From: Helicobacter pylori oki112
GTDB lineage: Bacteria; Campylobacterota; Campylobacteria; Campylobacterales; Helicobacteraceae
DNA length: 64,000 nucleotides
Direction of reading: 5' to 3'
Assembly: GCF_000600085.1 (NCBI RefSeq)
Contig: NZ_CP006821.1
Coordinates: forward strand, 806,001 to 870,000
The notes under the pieces were generated by a model. It was not told the origin of the DNA. It saw only the letters and a list, made by a program, of their open reading frames with translations, and ran no database searches. Positions within the stretch are counted from its first letter, which is position 1, and the number at the start of each line of letters is the position of its first letter. Shown here piece after piece: positions 1 through 9,463 of the stretch. The translations under genes and the position numbers were made by a program.

Positions 1-3000
1 ATTGAAATTCGTATCCCCATTGAAATTAATAAGACGCACAGAGTTACCAAAATCAGGCGTTTTACCAAATAACGGGATGCCATAAAAGGTGACATTAGCG
101 TTATTGAAATTCACTTGGTTGAAACTTAATTGAGCGTTAGGGTTCAAGTTCAAATAAGACACCCCGTTAAAAGCGGTTGTGCCGTTAAAATTCGCCACGC
201 TGTTGTTGTAAAAAGAAAGGCTTGAAGCGTTTTCTAAAGTCGTTTGGGTTTGGCTACCCCCAATATTAATAGAGGCGTTTTGCTTGACTGAAAGCCTGGA
301 ATGATTGAAAGTAACATTCCCATTCAATGAAGACTGATTCACATTTTTAGACACATCAATGACTATTTGAGAGTTATTGAAAATAATGTTATTAGCTTTC
401 AAATCATAACGGATGCCCCCCCCTAAAATGGAATTAGAAAAAATCAAATCCGTATTTGCAACCATATTCACATACGATGAGCCGCTCTCAGTCGCTCCGT
501 TAATATTGGTCCAGCCGCTAAAAGTGGTGTTTTCAAAAGCGATACGCCCTGAATTAAAATTAAAGCCTCCCCATGTGAAATCCCTAAAGTTAGAGTTTTT
601 AATCTCCATAGAAAGCCTGGAATTAAAATTCGCCCATGAATGCTGACTCGCGCTGGTTTGTAAGCCCATAGCCACGGTTTGGAAATTCGTGTAATTTAAC
701 CCGTCAGCGTTCAAGGTTTCATCAGCGTTAAAATCAATCGTCGCCCCACCGCCAGCGTTAGGGTTGCCGACATTAAAATTATTCGTTAAAAAGATATTAG
801 TCGCGTTGAAATTGCCATGCAAATACAGCAAATTATTCTTACCAAACCAGATCGAGCCGCCATTGTCATTAGCCTTTTCTTGAGCGCTCCCTAAAAGCAA
901 AGTCCCTACCACCGTAGCCCCAAAGTTCAGCGACCACGCAAAAGCGCTAGAGCCGATAAGGTCTTGATTTTTATAAGGCGCGATATAGCACACGCCAACA
1001 CACACAGGGGTTTTTCCTGGAATGAAATCAAATTGCTTCCTCACTTGATTCCAAATGTCTTTAGAATCAGCGTCTGTGTGGAAAGGCGAAGAATGGATAG
1101 TGAAATATTTATAAGTGATAGAGCCCGGATTAAAAGTCTCTTCAAAGACAAATTTTTGGCCGTTGCTTTGGGTGAATTGCACAAAATAAGTGTTTTTCTC
1201 CGTTCTTAATAAAGTCCCTCTCTCGCCACCATAATGGATCAAATTCCATAAATTTTTTGAAAAAACATTATCCGCCACAATTTCATTATTGTATTTAATG
1301 CTATTCCCGCTTAAAAGCGTGTAAGTGGTTTTATCGGTCAAATTCCTTTCAATGTTAAAAATACTATCATTTTCAATAGAGACTGATCCTTTAAGGCGGC
1401 TGAAAGGATCGCTATTAATGAGTGTGTTTGTGCCTTTAAAGGTGGTGTTTTTAGTGTCATTAAACGAATAACTACCGCCATTAAACGAGTTATTGTTAAA
1501 AATTAGATTTTGCGCTTTGGCGTTGATATTATAAGAATTGAAGGTGTTGTTTTCTAAGGTTAGGGAATTTCCGGTGCTGTTTTCACCCCCTTTATAAATC
1601 AAAGTGCCGTTATCGCTAAAATTAACATTCTTAATCACGGCATTTCCGTTAGCACTAGCGTTATCCACGCCAAAATTCCCCCCTCCACTCACAGAGCCTT
1701 TATCCCAAGTGATATTATTGGCTTTAAGGTTAAAGCCTCCATTAGGGGTTTGGTTGCTAAAATCTGCGTTTGTTGCATTCAAATTACCATTATTAACAAT
1801 GAAATTCATCCATGAATTTTGCAAACCGGCTTTATCGCTATTCAAATGAGCGTTAGCGATATTCAAACGCTTTTGAGCGTTAAACACTAAAGTCGCACCC
1901 CCACCGGTTTTAGCGCCATTACCAGAGCGAATCGTGCCGGCAATATCAATTTGATTGGCTTTAAAAACGCCTTGAATATAGCCCACTAGCCCCCATTCAG
2001 CTCCTGAAGTTTTCCCAAAACCCACCACGCTATTGGAAGTGGGATTCGCCCCAGCAAGAAAAGGGGTGGTCTGATTGAACACTAAAACGCTGTTAGCGCC
2101 GCTATAATCTTGCGTGAAAACGCCTGTGCCAGCAGTCTTCCAAGTCGTCATGCCGTTGAGATAGAACACGGTGTTACTGGCGTTATTATTGATATTTTTA
2201 AGATGAAATACCTCATTATGGATATTCACGCAATGCGTATAGCCTAGAGTGCATAAACGAGTGAGCGTGATCCCATTATTAAAATTTTCTTTGATGTAGT
2301 AAGTCAAGCCGTTATCAGTGAATTGAACATTATAAATTTTAGCGTTGTTTGGCGTGGATTGATCTTTATTTACTAGCGTGCCGCTAGGGTTTTCCCCACT
2401 AATCCAACGCAACATTTGATACAAAGCGTTATTGTTATCCTTATAATCCACGCTTTTAGCGTTAAGTAATTGATAAGTCGTGCCTACGCTTAGGCTACTC
2501 AAAAGCCCTTGCATGTTAAAAATAACGCCCTTATTGAAAGTAAAAGTTGTTTGAGCGCCATTTATTTTAAATTGGTTATTCACATTAAAAGTGTCACCAG
2601 TGAAACTAACTTTAGGGGTATTATTGAAATTAAACACGCCCCCATTGAAAATATTCCCATTAAAATCCACTTGCTTAGCGTTAAAACTAAACGATCCGCC
2701 ATTAAACGAGTTGTTATTAAAGGCGTCTGTCTGCTCTGCATGGTTGAAATTAAACGAACCGCCATTAAATTTGTCTTCATTAAAGGTGTTATTCGCACCA
2801 TCAAAAGAATAAGAAGCGTCATCTAAAACGGATTTTTCAATGGTGGTCTTGCCTTGAAACTTAAAATTCCCTGCTAAAAAGTTCGTGTTTTTAAAATGGT
2901 AAGAATTTTCAGCACCTTGAAATTTATAATAAGCCTTGTTGAAATTCACGCTATCAAAAGTGCTGTTACCAGTAAAATCATACCCCCCACCCGTCCAATC

Positions 3001-4917
3001 GTAAAAATCAGACTGAGAGACATTGATTTTAGCGCTCCCAGAGCCATTCCCTAAAGCGATAAAAGTCATGTAAGAGTTTTGTGAAGTGGTTTTTAGGTTT
3101 TTAAAATCAGCTCCAGCGATATTAATTTCAGTCGCGCCCACAAAATTCAAATTCGCCCCCCCACCGGTTTGAGCGCCGTTCCCAGACATCATGTTACCGG
3201 TGATATAAACCCTATCGGCTGTGAAAGTGCCAGTAATATAGCCTGTTTTCCCCCAATTGACCCCCTCATACCCCCCAAAACGCACTGTGCTGTTAGATTT
3301 AGGGATCGCGCCATTAGCCCAAGGGGTCGTAGCGTTAAAGACTAAAGCACTGTTTTTCCCGCCATAGGTTTGAGTGAATCTCGCATTAGTGTAATTCCAA
3401 GTGTTCAAGCCGTTGAGATAGAAAATCGTATCGTCTCTATTATCCTTAATGTCTTTTAAATTAAAAACATTGTCATGGATATTCACGCTATTGGTGTAGT
3501 AAATATTGTTCGCGCCATAATAGACGGATTGTAAAACAATAGAATCAGGGCTAAAAATTTGTCTGAAATGATAAAGCGTGCCGCCTAAATTGTAGGTTAC
3601 ATAGTAAGTGTGGGTGTTATTATTGGAAGTGGCGTTTTTGCTGTTGTCTTTTGTGGCTTGCGTGTTTTTAAGCCTGATGATATTCCATAAATTACCCACA
3701 TCATTATAAGTGATGTTGCCATTTTTCATGCTAAAGAGCGTGTAAGCGCTCCCTATACTAGGCGTGTAATTTTGAATGTTAAAAATCGCATTAGGATTAA
3801 TGGTAACTTTACCGGTCATATTGAAAAAGGGTGAAGTGGGATTGTTGATCGTGGTTGTGCCTTGAAAATTAACATGAGCATCAGGTCTATTAAAAACAAA
3901 CCAACCCCCATTAAAGGTCAAATTGTTAAAGGTGATATTGCTTGCATTAAGAATGTAGGCATTTCCTATAGTATTAGCGTTGCCATTAGGCATGCTCCCT
4001 AGAGTGCTATTATTAAAAGTAATGCTATTAGCGTTAAGATTGAGTTTATAATGATTGATATTAGAGTTAGTGAAGGTGATGCTCCCCCCGATACCATTCC
4101 CACCCTTATAAGTGAGCGCACCGTTATTGTTGAAAGTTACTCCGCTAATGGTGGTTGTGCCATTGCTATCCACATTATCAAAGCCAAAATTCCCGCCATT
4201 GACGATCCCGCCATTATAAGTGATCTTTCGCCCCATAGCATTAAAGCCCCCATTAGGGGTTTGGTTGCCAAAATCCGTGTTTGTCAAATTCACGCTATGA
4301 TTGGAAATCAAATTGATCCAAGAAGTTTGTGTCCCGGCTCTGTTATTTTGAAAATAAGCTCCGTTAGTGGTTAATTCGTTTGAGCTTTCAAAAACCAGTA
4401 TCGCCCCCCCACCGGTTTTCCACTCATTACCTGAGCCAACAGCCCCTGTGATAAAAATGTCTTTTGCCTTAAAAACCCCTGTAATAAAACCGATATAGCC
4501 CTTTTCCCCAAACCACACAGAAGAATTATTGGGCGTTGCGGAAGCGTTTTTTGTCCCTATATACAATTTGCTGTTGTTGTAGTTTTGCGTAAAACTCCTA
4601 TTCCCCCCAGCCCAAGTGCGTAAAGGGCTGACATAGTAGGATTTGTTGTTATTATTTTCATTCACGCTGTTGAGCCAATACACCGAACTCTTATAATCTT
4701 CACTCTGAGCGCTCAAAGCCGAAACAAACCCAAGCCCTAAGAAGATTTTTTTATTAATGGATAGAGAAGAATTTGAATGCGTTTTTAAGGAGTAAATTGT
4801 CAAAGGCGAGTTTTTGATTGTATATTTTTTAGCGATTTTCTTTTTAACGCCCTTAAACGAGCGGTTTTTACTAAAGCGTTCATTCTTTAAATCTGTTTTG
4901 CTACTTCTATAAGTCAT
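1..4917 (-). CDS. faaA: FaaA-like VacA-paralogue autotransporter, N-terminal part (runs off window)
   Basis: Partial gene. The frame is open from an ATG at 4917 to the window edge (1639 codons; I read the triplets and found no stop). The N-terminus is a long extended signal peptide: about 55 basic and polar residues, then a hydrophobic stretch IFLGLGFVSALSA with probable cleavage near residue 70. The rest is an Asn/Gly/Phe-rich beta-helix passenger built of large modules, each with a GYI-G-F-A---ITG segment followed by a TGGGA-L-F motif. The C-terminal transporter barrel lies outside the window. Size, position and module type fit the VacA-like protein FaaA (HP0609/HP0610 locus), reported as a flagellar-sheath autotransporter. 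The other paralogues (ImaA, VlpC) are possible but the neighbours favour FaaA. A G8 tract lies at 416-423. Confidence 0.85.
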   Translation of the reverse strand, partial: MTYRSSKTDLKNERFSKNRSFKGVKKKIAKKYTIKNSPLTIYSLKTHSNSSLSINKKIFLGLGFVSALSAQSEDYKSSVYWLNSVNENNNNKSYYVSPLRTWAGGNRSFTQNYNNSKLYIGTKNASATPNNSSVWFGEKGYIGFITGVFKAKDIFITGAVGSGNEWKTGGGAILVFESSNELTTNGAYFQNNRAGTQTSWINLISNHSVNLTNTDFGNQTPNGGFNAMGRKITYNGGIVNGGNFGFDNVDSNGTTTISGVTFNNNGALTYKGGNGIGGSITFTNSNINHYKLNLNANSITFNNSTLGSMPNGNANTIGNAYILNASNITFNNLTFNGGWFVFNRPDAHVNFQGTTTINNPTSPFFNMTGKVTINPNAIFNIQNYTPSIGSAYTLFSMKNGNITYNDVGNLWNIIRLKNTQATKDNSKNATSNNNTHTYYVTYNLGGTLYHFRQIFSPDSIVLQSVYYGANNIYYTNSVNIHDNVFNLKDIKDNRDDTIFYLNGLNTWNYTNARFTQTYGGKNSALVFNATTPWANGAIPKSNSTVRFGGYEGVNWGKTGYITGTFTADRVYITGNMMSGNGAQTGGGANLNFVGATEINIAGADFKNLKTTSQNSYMTFIALGNGSGSAKINVSQSDFYDWTGGGYDFTGNSTFDSVNFNKAYYKFQGAENSYHFKNTNFLAGNFKFQGKTTIEKSVLDDASYSFDGANNTFNEDKFNGGSFNFNHAEQTDAFNNNSFNGGSFSFNAKQVDFNGNIFNGGVFNFNNTPKVSFTGDTFNVNNQFKINGAQTTFTFNKGVIFNMQGLLSSLSVGTTYQLLNAKSVDYKDNNNALYQMLRWISGENPSGTLVNKDQSTPNNAKIYNVQFTDNGLTYYIKENFNNGITLTRLCTLGYTHCVNIHNEVFHLKNINNNASNTVFYLNGMTTWKTAGTGVFTQDYSGANSVLVFNQTTPFLAGANPTSNSVVGFGKTSGAEWGLVGYIQGVFKANQIDIAGTIRSGNGAKTGGGATLVFNAQKRLNIANAHLNSDKAGLQNSWMNFIVNNGNLNATNADFSNQTPNGGFNLKANNITWDKGSVSGGGNFGVDNASANGNAVIKNVNFSDNGTLIYKGGENSTGNSLTLENNTFNSYNINAKAQNLIFNNNSFNGGSYSFNDTKNTTFKGTNTLINSDPFSRLKGSVSIENDSIFNIERNLTDKTTYTLLSGNSIKYNNEIVADNVFSKNLWNLIHYGGERGTLLRTEKNTYFVQFTQSNGQKFVFEETFNPGSITYKYFTIHSSPFHTDADSKDIWNQVRKQFDFIPGKTPVCVGVCYIAPYKNQDLIGSSAFAWSLNFGATVVGTLLLGSAQEKANDNGGSIWFGKNNLLYLHGNFNATNIFLTNNFNVGNPNAGGGATIDFNADETLNADGLNYTNFQTVAMGLQTSASQHSWANFNSRLSMEIKNSNFRDFTWGGFNFNSGRIAFENTTFSGWTNINGATESGSSYVNMVANTDLIFSNSILGGGIRYDLKANNIIFNNSQIVIDVSKNVNQSSLNGNVTFNHSRLSVKQNASINIGGSQTQTTLENASSLSFYNNSVANFNGTTAFNGVSYLNLNPNAQLSFNQVNFNNANVTFYGIPLFGKTPDFGNSVRLINFNGDTNFN
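742..4413 (-). repeat. Four long diverged modules inside the FaaA-like passenger
   Basis: The in-frame GGGA motif recurs at 4402-4413, 3154-3165, 1894-1905 and 742-753. Spacing is 1248, 1260 and 1152 bases (416, 420 and 384 codons). Flanking residues are alike: ITGAVGSGNEWKTGGGA, ITGNMMSGNGAQTGGGA, IAGTIRSGNGAKTGGGA and NVGNPNAGGGA. These look like ancient internal duplications, not recent tandem copies. Confidence 0.7.
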
Positions 4918-5084
4918 ATTTTGAACCCTTTCATATTATATTATATAATTACATTTATTAACACTATTCACAACGAAATTTTCATTATATTAACTAAAAG
5001 AAAACAAAACAAATCCTTTTATATGTTAGTAACCAATCTTATTATAAAAACCATCAGTTAGTTACTTTCTGTAATACACCTCCT
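4918..5084 (-). promoter_or_regulatory. Upstream region of the faaA-like gene
   Basis: This AT-rich gap separates the autotransporter start from the barrel gene behind it. On the minus strand a TATAAT-like run lies just upstream of the ATG (about 4935-4950), and AAAGGG serves as a weak Shine-Dalgarno. Near 5025-5065 lie the motifs GTTAGTAAC and GTTAGTTAC. The start site is inferred only. Confidence 0.4.
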
Positions 5085-5654
5085 TTAAAAAGCGTAACTA
5101 TAACTCGCATGGATAAAAACGCTCTCTAAAAAATAAAGATTTTTAAAAGAATTTCTAGTCTTTGAAAAAGGGATTTTAGCCCCAAGCTCTATGCGGTGGT
5201 GGCGATCGATCGTGCTGCCAAGCCCCACATTAAACAAGCCGTTATAACCCATAAACGAACTATTTTTCATGCCTAAATGGTTGCTTTGATAAAAATACCC
5301 TATCCCAAGCCCCCCATACACCCCAAAGCTGTATTTTTTGTAAGTGTAAAAATCGCTTAACACATCAATATTTAAGCTCAATAAAGAAGTGTTAATCGTG
5401 TGCAGTGCGGTGGGTTTGATTGCCATAAGGTAGGAAAATTCACCCCTTAACGCTAAAGCTTTAAAAAAAGCGAATTGATACCCCCCTTTAGCCCCCCATA
5501 AAAAAGCCGTATAAGAAGAATCGCTAACGGGTTTTGGGGTTATTTTAATGGGGGCTAAACCCACCATAGCCCCAAAATAAATATGACTTTTTTTAGGCTC
5601 AAACGCCCCTAACAAGCCCACCCATAAAGCCAAAATGAAAACAATCTTTTTCAT
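5085..5654 (-). CDS. Small outer-membrane beta-barrel protein (HP0608-like)
   Basis: I chose the start at 5654 (MKKIVFILALWVGLLGAF), which gives a clean signal peptide and 189 residues. The longer reading frame upstream only reads antisense-like sequence through hefC. The mature part has alternating hydrophobic and aromatic strands with glycines (YFGAMVGL, GVYGGLGIGYFYQS) and ends in aromatic-rich SYSYAF, typical of a C-terminal barrel strand. The ATG overlaps the hefC stop by four bases (ATGA), so it is translationally coupled to the efflux operon. Function is unknown. Co-translation suggests an envelope role alongside HefABC, which is inference. Confidence 0.75.
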   Translation of the reverse strand: MKKIVFILALWVGLLGAFEPKKSHIYFGAMVGLAPIKITPKPVSDSSYTAFLWGAKGGYQFAFFKALALRGEFSYLMAIKPTALHTINTSLLSLNIDVLSDFYTYKKYSFGVYGGLGIGYFYQSNHLGMKNSSFMGYNGLFNVGLGSTIDRHHRIELGAKIPFSKTRNSFKNLYFLESVFIHASYSYAF

Positions 5655-8600
5655 TCTAAAGCTTTTTGGTTTTGATAAAACCGCTTGATTTTGTCGTCTA
5701 TGGGAGCGAGCAAACGATAAAACACCGGCACAATCAGTAAGCTTAACACCATAGAAATCATCAAGCCTCCACTCATCGCAATCCCTATAGGGGATTTCAT
5801 CGCCGCTCCATCCCCACTCGCCAACGCTAAAGGCAGCATCCCGCAAACCATCGCAATGGTCGTCATTAAAATCGGTCTTAGACGGGTTTTGCCGGCAAAT
5901 AAAATGGCTTCTTGGATATTCAAACCTTTTTTACGCTCTTCATTCGCCACATCAATTAAAAGCGTGGCGTTTTTACCCACCATACCAATGAGCAAGATCA
6001 AGCCTATCATAGAGAACATGCTCAAAGGCTGATGCACTAAACCTAGAGCAAAAAACGCCCCTGAAAAGCTTAAAGGCATGGTAACCATGATGATAAAAGG
6101 CTCTAAAATGGACTCATACAACGCCGCTAAAATCATATAAATCAGCACAAACGCTGTCGCTAAAGCGACTAAAAACTCCCCATTGCTCTCTTTGGCGTTA
6201 TCCGCTTCACCGGTGAATCTGTAATTCGCCCCTTCAACCAGCCATTCTTTAGTGTTTTTACTCACTTGCGTTAAAATCTCGCCCAAAGAAACGCCCGCAT
6301 TCCTATTAGGCTCAGCAAGCACCGTAACGCTGCGTTGGCGGTTATAACGAGAAATACTGGACGGGCTTTTAGTTTCTGTGATTTCCACTAAAGCGTCTAA
6401 AAACATCAATTTATCGTATTTGTTACGCACTTGCAAGCGTTTGATGTCTTCTACAGAAACGCGCTTGTCATCAGGCACTCTAATGATCATGTCGTATTCT
6501 TTGCCATCTTCTTTGAACACGCTCGCTTGAGAAGTTCCAGAGAAAGCAGAGCTCACCACTGATCCAATGGTTTGAGCGCTCACGCCGTATTTGTTAGCGT
6601 TTTGTCTTAAGATTTTGAGTTGCAATTGCGGTTGCGATTCGCTCGTGCTTGTATGGTAGCTTTCAACCTTGCCTTTTAATTCAGGGCTTTCTAATAAGAA
6701 TTTTTTCAAATTCTCCACGCTTTTATCCACCGCTTCTTGAGAATGGGAAAACACAAAGGTTTGGAAGGGCGAACTATCCCCACCGCCCCCTATAAGAGCA
6801 ACTTCAGAAAGATTAATAGTATCTAAACCTTTAGCTTCAGGCAAGCTTCTCAACTCTTTCCTTAAAGCGCTCATCAACTCAAATTGCCCCAATTGATGCT
6901 CTTTTTTGCGCTCTTTTAAAGGCTTGAGTTGCACAAAAATCTTAGCCTTAAAAGGGTTTTGTGTGGTGCCATAACCCACTTGCAAGGTCGTGAATTCCAC
7001 TTCAGCATGTTTTTCAATCGCTTTTTGAAAGATCTTACTCTTTTGTGTCATGTAGTCTATGCTCACGCCCGGTTTAGCCTTAAGCCACACTAAAAACCTC
7101 CCCCTATCTTCTTTCAGCATGAAATCCATGCCGAGCTTAGAAGCCACAAAAAGCGAACCTACAAACACCAAAACCACCGCTATAGAGATAATGAGCTTGT
7201 GGTTTAATACCCATTGGAGCAACTTGGTATAACGAGACTCTAAAGCCTTAAAAAAAGGCTCGCTCCACACATAAAAACGAGAATGCCTGGGATTGACCAC
7301 GACTGAGCTTACCATGGGGATAATCGTAACGACCACCACATACGACAGAGCGATCGCTAAAGCCACCGTGATCCCAAAGCTTTGGAAAAAGCGCCCGATA
7401 ATGCCTTTCATGTTCCCTATAGGCACAAAAACAGAGAGTAGCATCGCTGAAATCGCTACTAGAGCAAAGCCAATTTCCCTCACCCCCTCATAACTCGCTT
7501 TGCGTTTGTTCATGCCCATTTCTAGCTTTTTATGGATATTTTCAATCACCACGATCGCATCATCAATGATAATCCCTATCGCTAGCGTTAAAGCCACCAT
7601 GGTGAGCATGTTTAATGAAAAGCCCATCCATTGAATGAGCGCAAAAGTCCCCATGATAGAAATAGGGATAGAGATCGCTGAAACAAGGGTGATCGTGCCG
7701 TTACGCAAGAACGCAAACACCACTAAAACCGCTAAAATCGCCCCTAATATTAGATCAAATTTCACATCTTCAATAGAGGTGCGGATATAGCTCGTGGTGT
7801 CTAAAAAGGGTCTGATTTCATAGCTGGGGCTGATGGCTTGAATGTGTTTTAAAGCTTCATACACCCTATCCACGATTTCAATTTCATTCGCTCCGGCAAT
7901 CTTTTGGATTTCTAAAATCACACCGGGTTTGTCTTTAAAGCTCGCAAAAGTGTTGTCTTCTTCCAAACCGATTTCAATTTTTGCAATATCGCCAAGACGC
8001 ACATGATTGCCCACTTGAATCTTTTCCACATCCGCAACGCTGTAACTATTCGCATTGATTAAAATAGACAATTCCCTTTGGCTATTGACAATACGCCCTC
8101 CATCAATTTCCACATTCTCCGCTTTAAGCGTGCTGAAAAGATCTGCATAAGTCAGGTTGTATTTATTCATCAAAGTGGGATCTGCATAAATCCTAATCTG
8201 GCGCTCCCTAAAGCCGTTGAGTTGCACGCCCCCTACCCCATTGATTTTTTGGAGCATGGGTTTGATGGTGTTTTTAGCGTAGTCATTAAGGGTTGTAGCC
8301 GGCACGCTTGAACTGCTCACAAACAATGAAATAATGGCTTGGCTGTCGGTATCAAATTTATTGATAGAGGGTTTTTTAATGTTGGAGTCATCAAAACGCA
8401 CCGAAGAAATTTTATTCACCACATCGTTTAAGGCTTCTTCATTAGGTTTTTCTAACTCAAATTCAATGACGACGATACTCACATTTTTAGAACTCGTAGA
8501 AGTAACCTTTTTGATCCCATCAATCCCCATCACCGCTTCTTCAATCTTATCGGTTACCTTGCTCTCTATGATTTCAGCGCTAGCCCCAGGATAAGTCGTA

Positions 8601-8737
8601 GTAACCACCACTGTAGGCAAATCAATTTTAGGGAAAAGCGCCACGCTCAATTTTTTAAAACCCATAGTCCCAAAAAAGACAATCGCCAAAGCAAACATCA
8701 AGGTCGTAATAGGACGATTAATCGCTGTTTTATACAT
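5651..8737 (-). CDS. hefC: RND efflux pump inner-membrane transporter HefC
   Basis: A 1028-residue RND transporter (AcrB/AcrD family) that uses the proton gradient to pump drugs and bile salts out through HefA. The N-terminus YKTAINRPITTLMFALAIVF is the first membrane helix. TM4 carries the GIIIDDAIVVIENI aspartate pair of the proton relay. Two large periplasmic loops and the second-half helices (FVLIYMILAALYESILEPFI, LIGMVGKNATLLIDVANEE) follow, as expected for the duplicated fold. A TTG at 8740 precedes the better ATG at 8737, which has AGGAT six bases upstream. It lies 12 bases behind hefB and ends in a four-base overlap with the next barrel gene. Confidence 0.95.
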   Translation of the reverse strand: MYKTAINRPITTLMFALAIVFFGTMGFKKLSVALFPKIDLPTVVVTTTYPGASAEIIESKVTDKIEEAVMGIDGIKKVTSTSSKNVSIVVIEFELEKPNEEALNDVVNKISSVRFDDSNIKKPSINKFDTDSQAIISLFVSSSSVPATTLNDYAKNTIKPMLQKINGVGGVQLNGFRERQIRIYADPTLMNKYNLTYADLFSTLKAENVEIDGGRIVNSQRELSILINANSYSVADVEKIQVGNHVRLGDIAKIEIGLEEDNTFASFKDKPGVILEIQKIAGANEIEIVDRVYEALKHIQAISPSYEIRPFLDTTSYIRTSIEDVKFDLILGAILAVLVVFAFLRNGTITLVSAISIPISIMGTFALIQWMGFSLNMLTMVALTLAIGIIIDDAIVVIENIHKKLEMGMNKRKASYEGVREIGFALVAISAMLLSVFVPIGNMKGIIGRFFQSFGITVALAIALSYVVVVTIIPMVSSVVVNPRHSRFYVWSEPFFKALESRYTKLLQWVLNHKLIISIAVVLVFVGSLFVASKLGMDFMLKEDRGRFLVWLKAKPGVSIDYMTQKSKIFQKAIEKHAEVEFTTLQVGYGTTQNPFKAKIFVQLKPLKERKKEHQLGQFELMSALRKELRSLPEAKGLDTINLSEVALIGGGGDSSPFQTFVFSHSQEAVDKSVENLKKFLLESPELKGKVESYHTSTSESQPQLQLKILRQNANKYGVSAQTIGSVVSSAFSGTSQASVFKEDGKEYDMIIRVPDDKRVSVEDIKRLQVRNKYDKLMFLDALVEITETKSPSSISRYNRQRSVTVLAEPNRNAGVSLGEILTQVSKNTKEWLVEGANYRFTGEADNAKESNGEFLVALATAFVLIYMILAALYESILEPFIIMVTMPLSFSGAFFALGLVHQPLSMFSMIGLILLIGMVGKNATLLIDVANEERKKGLNIQEAILFAGKTRLRPILMTTIAMVCGMLPLALASGDGAAMKSPIGIAMSGGLMISMVLSLLIVPVFYRLLAPIDDKIKRFYQNQKALE

Positions 8738-8749
8738 CAAAATATCCTA

Positions 8750-9454
8750 TTATTTCGTTTGGATAAACCCATCGCCAAAAAGCCCCACTGCCATGGGCTT
8801 AGATAAAAGGGCTTCAGCGCTCACTTTCCTGGTGTTTTCATCAACGGTGGGGTAAATCTTAATGATTTTAGCTTCATGCTGATTAGAATCCCCGTCTATA
8901 GAATAAGTGTAAGTATCCCCCACTTTGACTGCATTAATATATTTAGAATCAAATTCAATGACCAATTTCCTAGCATGGCTGACCAGTCTCAATAACACCG
9001 TGTTATTCGCGCTCACCCCTTCGCCCACTTGAATGTTTTTACTCGCTATCACGCCATCAAAAGGGGCTCTTAAAATGGTTTTATTCAATACCGCAATAGA
9101 ATAAGCGTAATCAGACTCCAAGCGCCTGTAAGTGAACTCATAACCCTCTAGAGTGTTTTTATCCACAGCGCCCCCAATTTTGCTGTATCGTTGGTATTGC
9201 TTTTTAGCGAAAATGAGTTGTTGCTCGGTAGAATCGCTTTGAGCCTGTTTGTCTTGATTATACAAAAGCAACAAAACATCGCCCTTTTTGACCACGCTCC
9301 CCTCAGTAACCTTAATGCTATCCACAATCCCTGTGCTATCTAAGGTGAGTTTGGAATCTTGCATCGCTTTCACATTGAAAATCGCATACACTCTTTCGCC
9401 AGCTTCCATGCTCAAAAAACTCAAAAAAAGTCCTATTAAAATTTTTCGTATCAT
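8750..9454 (-). CDS. hefB: Efflux membrane-fusion (periplasmic adaptor) protein HefB
   Basis: A 234-residue HlyD/AcrA-type adaptor. It has an N-terminal signal (MIRKILIGLFLSFLSMEAG), a lipoyl half-motif with VVKKGDVLLLLYNQD, a short coiled-coil hairpin (KAQSDSTEQQLIFAKKQYQR) and a second lipoyl half, ILRAPFDGVIASKNIQVGEG. A beta-barrel domain follows. It is shorter than AcrA (about 400 residues), as is usual for the H. pylori Hef adaptors. It bridges the inner-membrane HefC to the outer-membrane HefA. It sits between hefA and hefC with gaps of about ten bases, so the three are surely one transcript. Confidence 0.93.
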   Translation of the reverse strand: MIRKILIGLFLSFLSMEAGERVYAIFNVKAMQDSKLTLDSTGIVDSIKVTEGSVVKKGDVLLLLYNQDKQAQSDSTEQQLIFAKKQYQRYSKIGGAVDKNTLEGYEFTYRRLESDYAYSIAVLNKTILRAPFDGVIASKNIQVGEGVSANNTVLLRLVSHARKLVIEFDSKYINAVKVGDTYTYSIDGDSNQHEAKIIKIYPTVDENTRKVSAEALLSKPMAVGLFGDGFIQTK

Positions 9455-9463
9455 TTTTATCCC

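Noticed and set aside
2509..2826. Plus-strand open frame of 105 codons (and another at 4051-4374) across the autotransporter gene
   Set aside because: It is codon-aligned antisense to the FaaA-like gene. The Asn/Phe/Gly-rich codons of that gene rarely give stops on the other strand, so the frame is a by-product.
5655..5846. N-terminal extension of the small barrel protein into hefC
   Set aside because: The extension has no signal peptide and overlaps hefC in another frame, while MKKIVFILAL at 5654 gives a proper signal and an ATGA junction.
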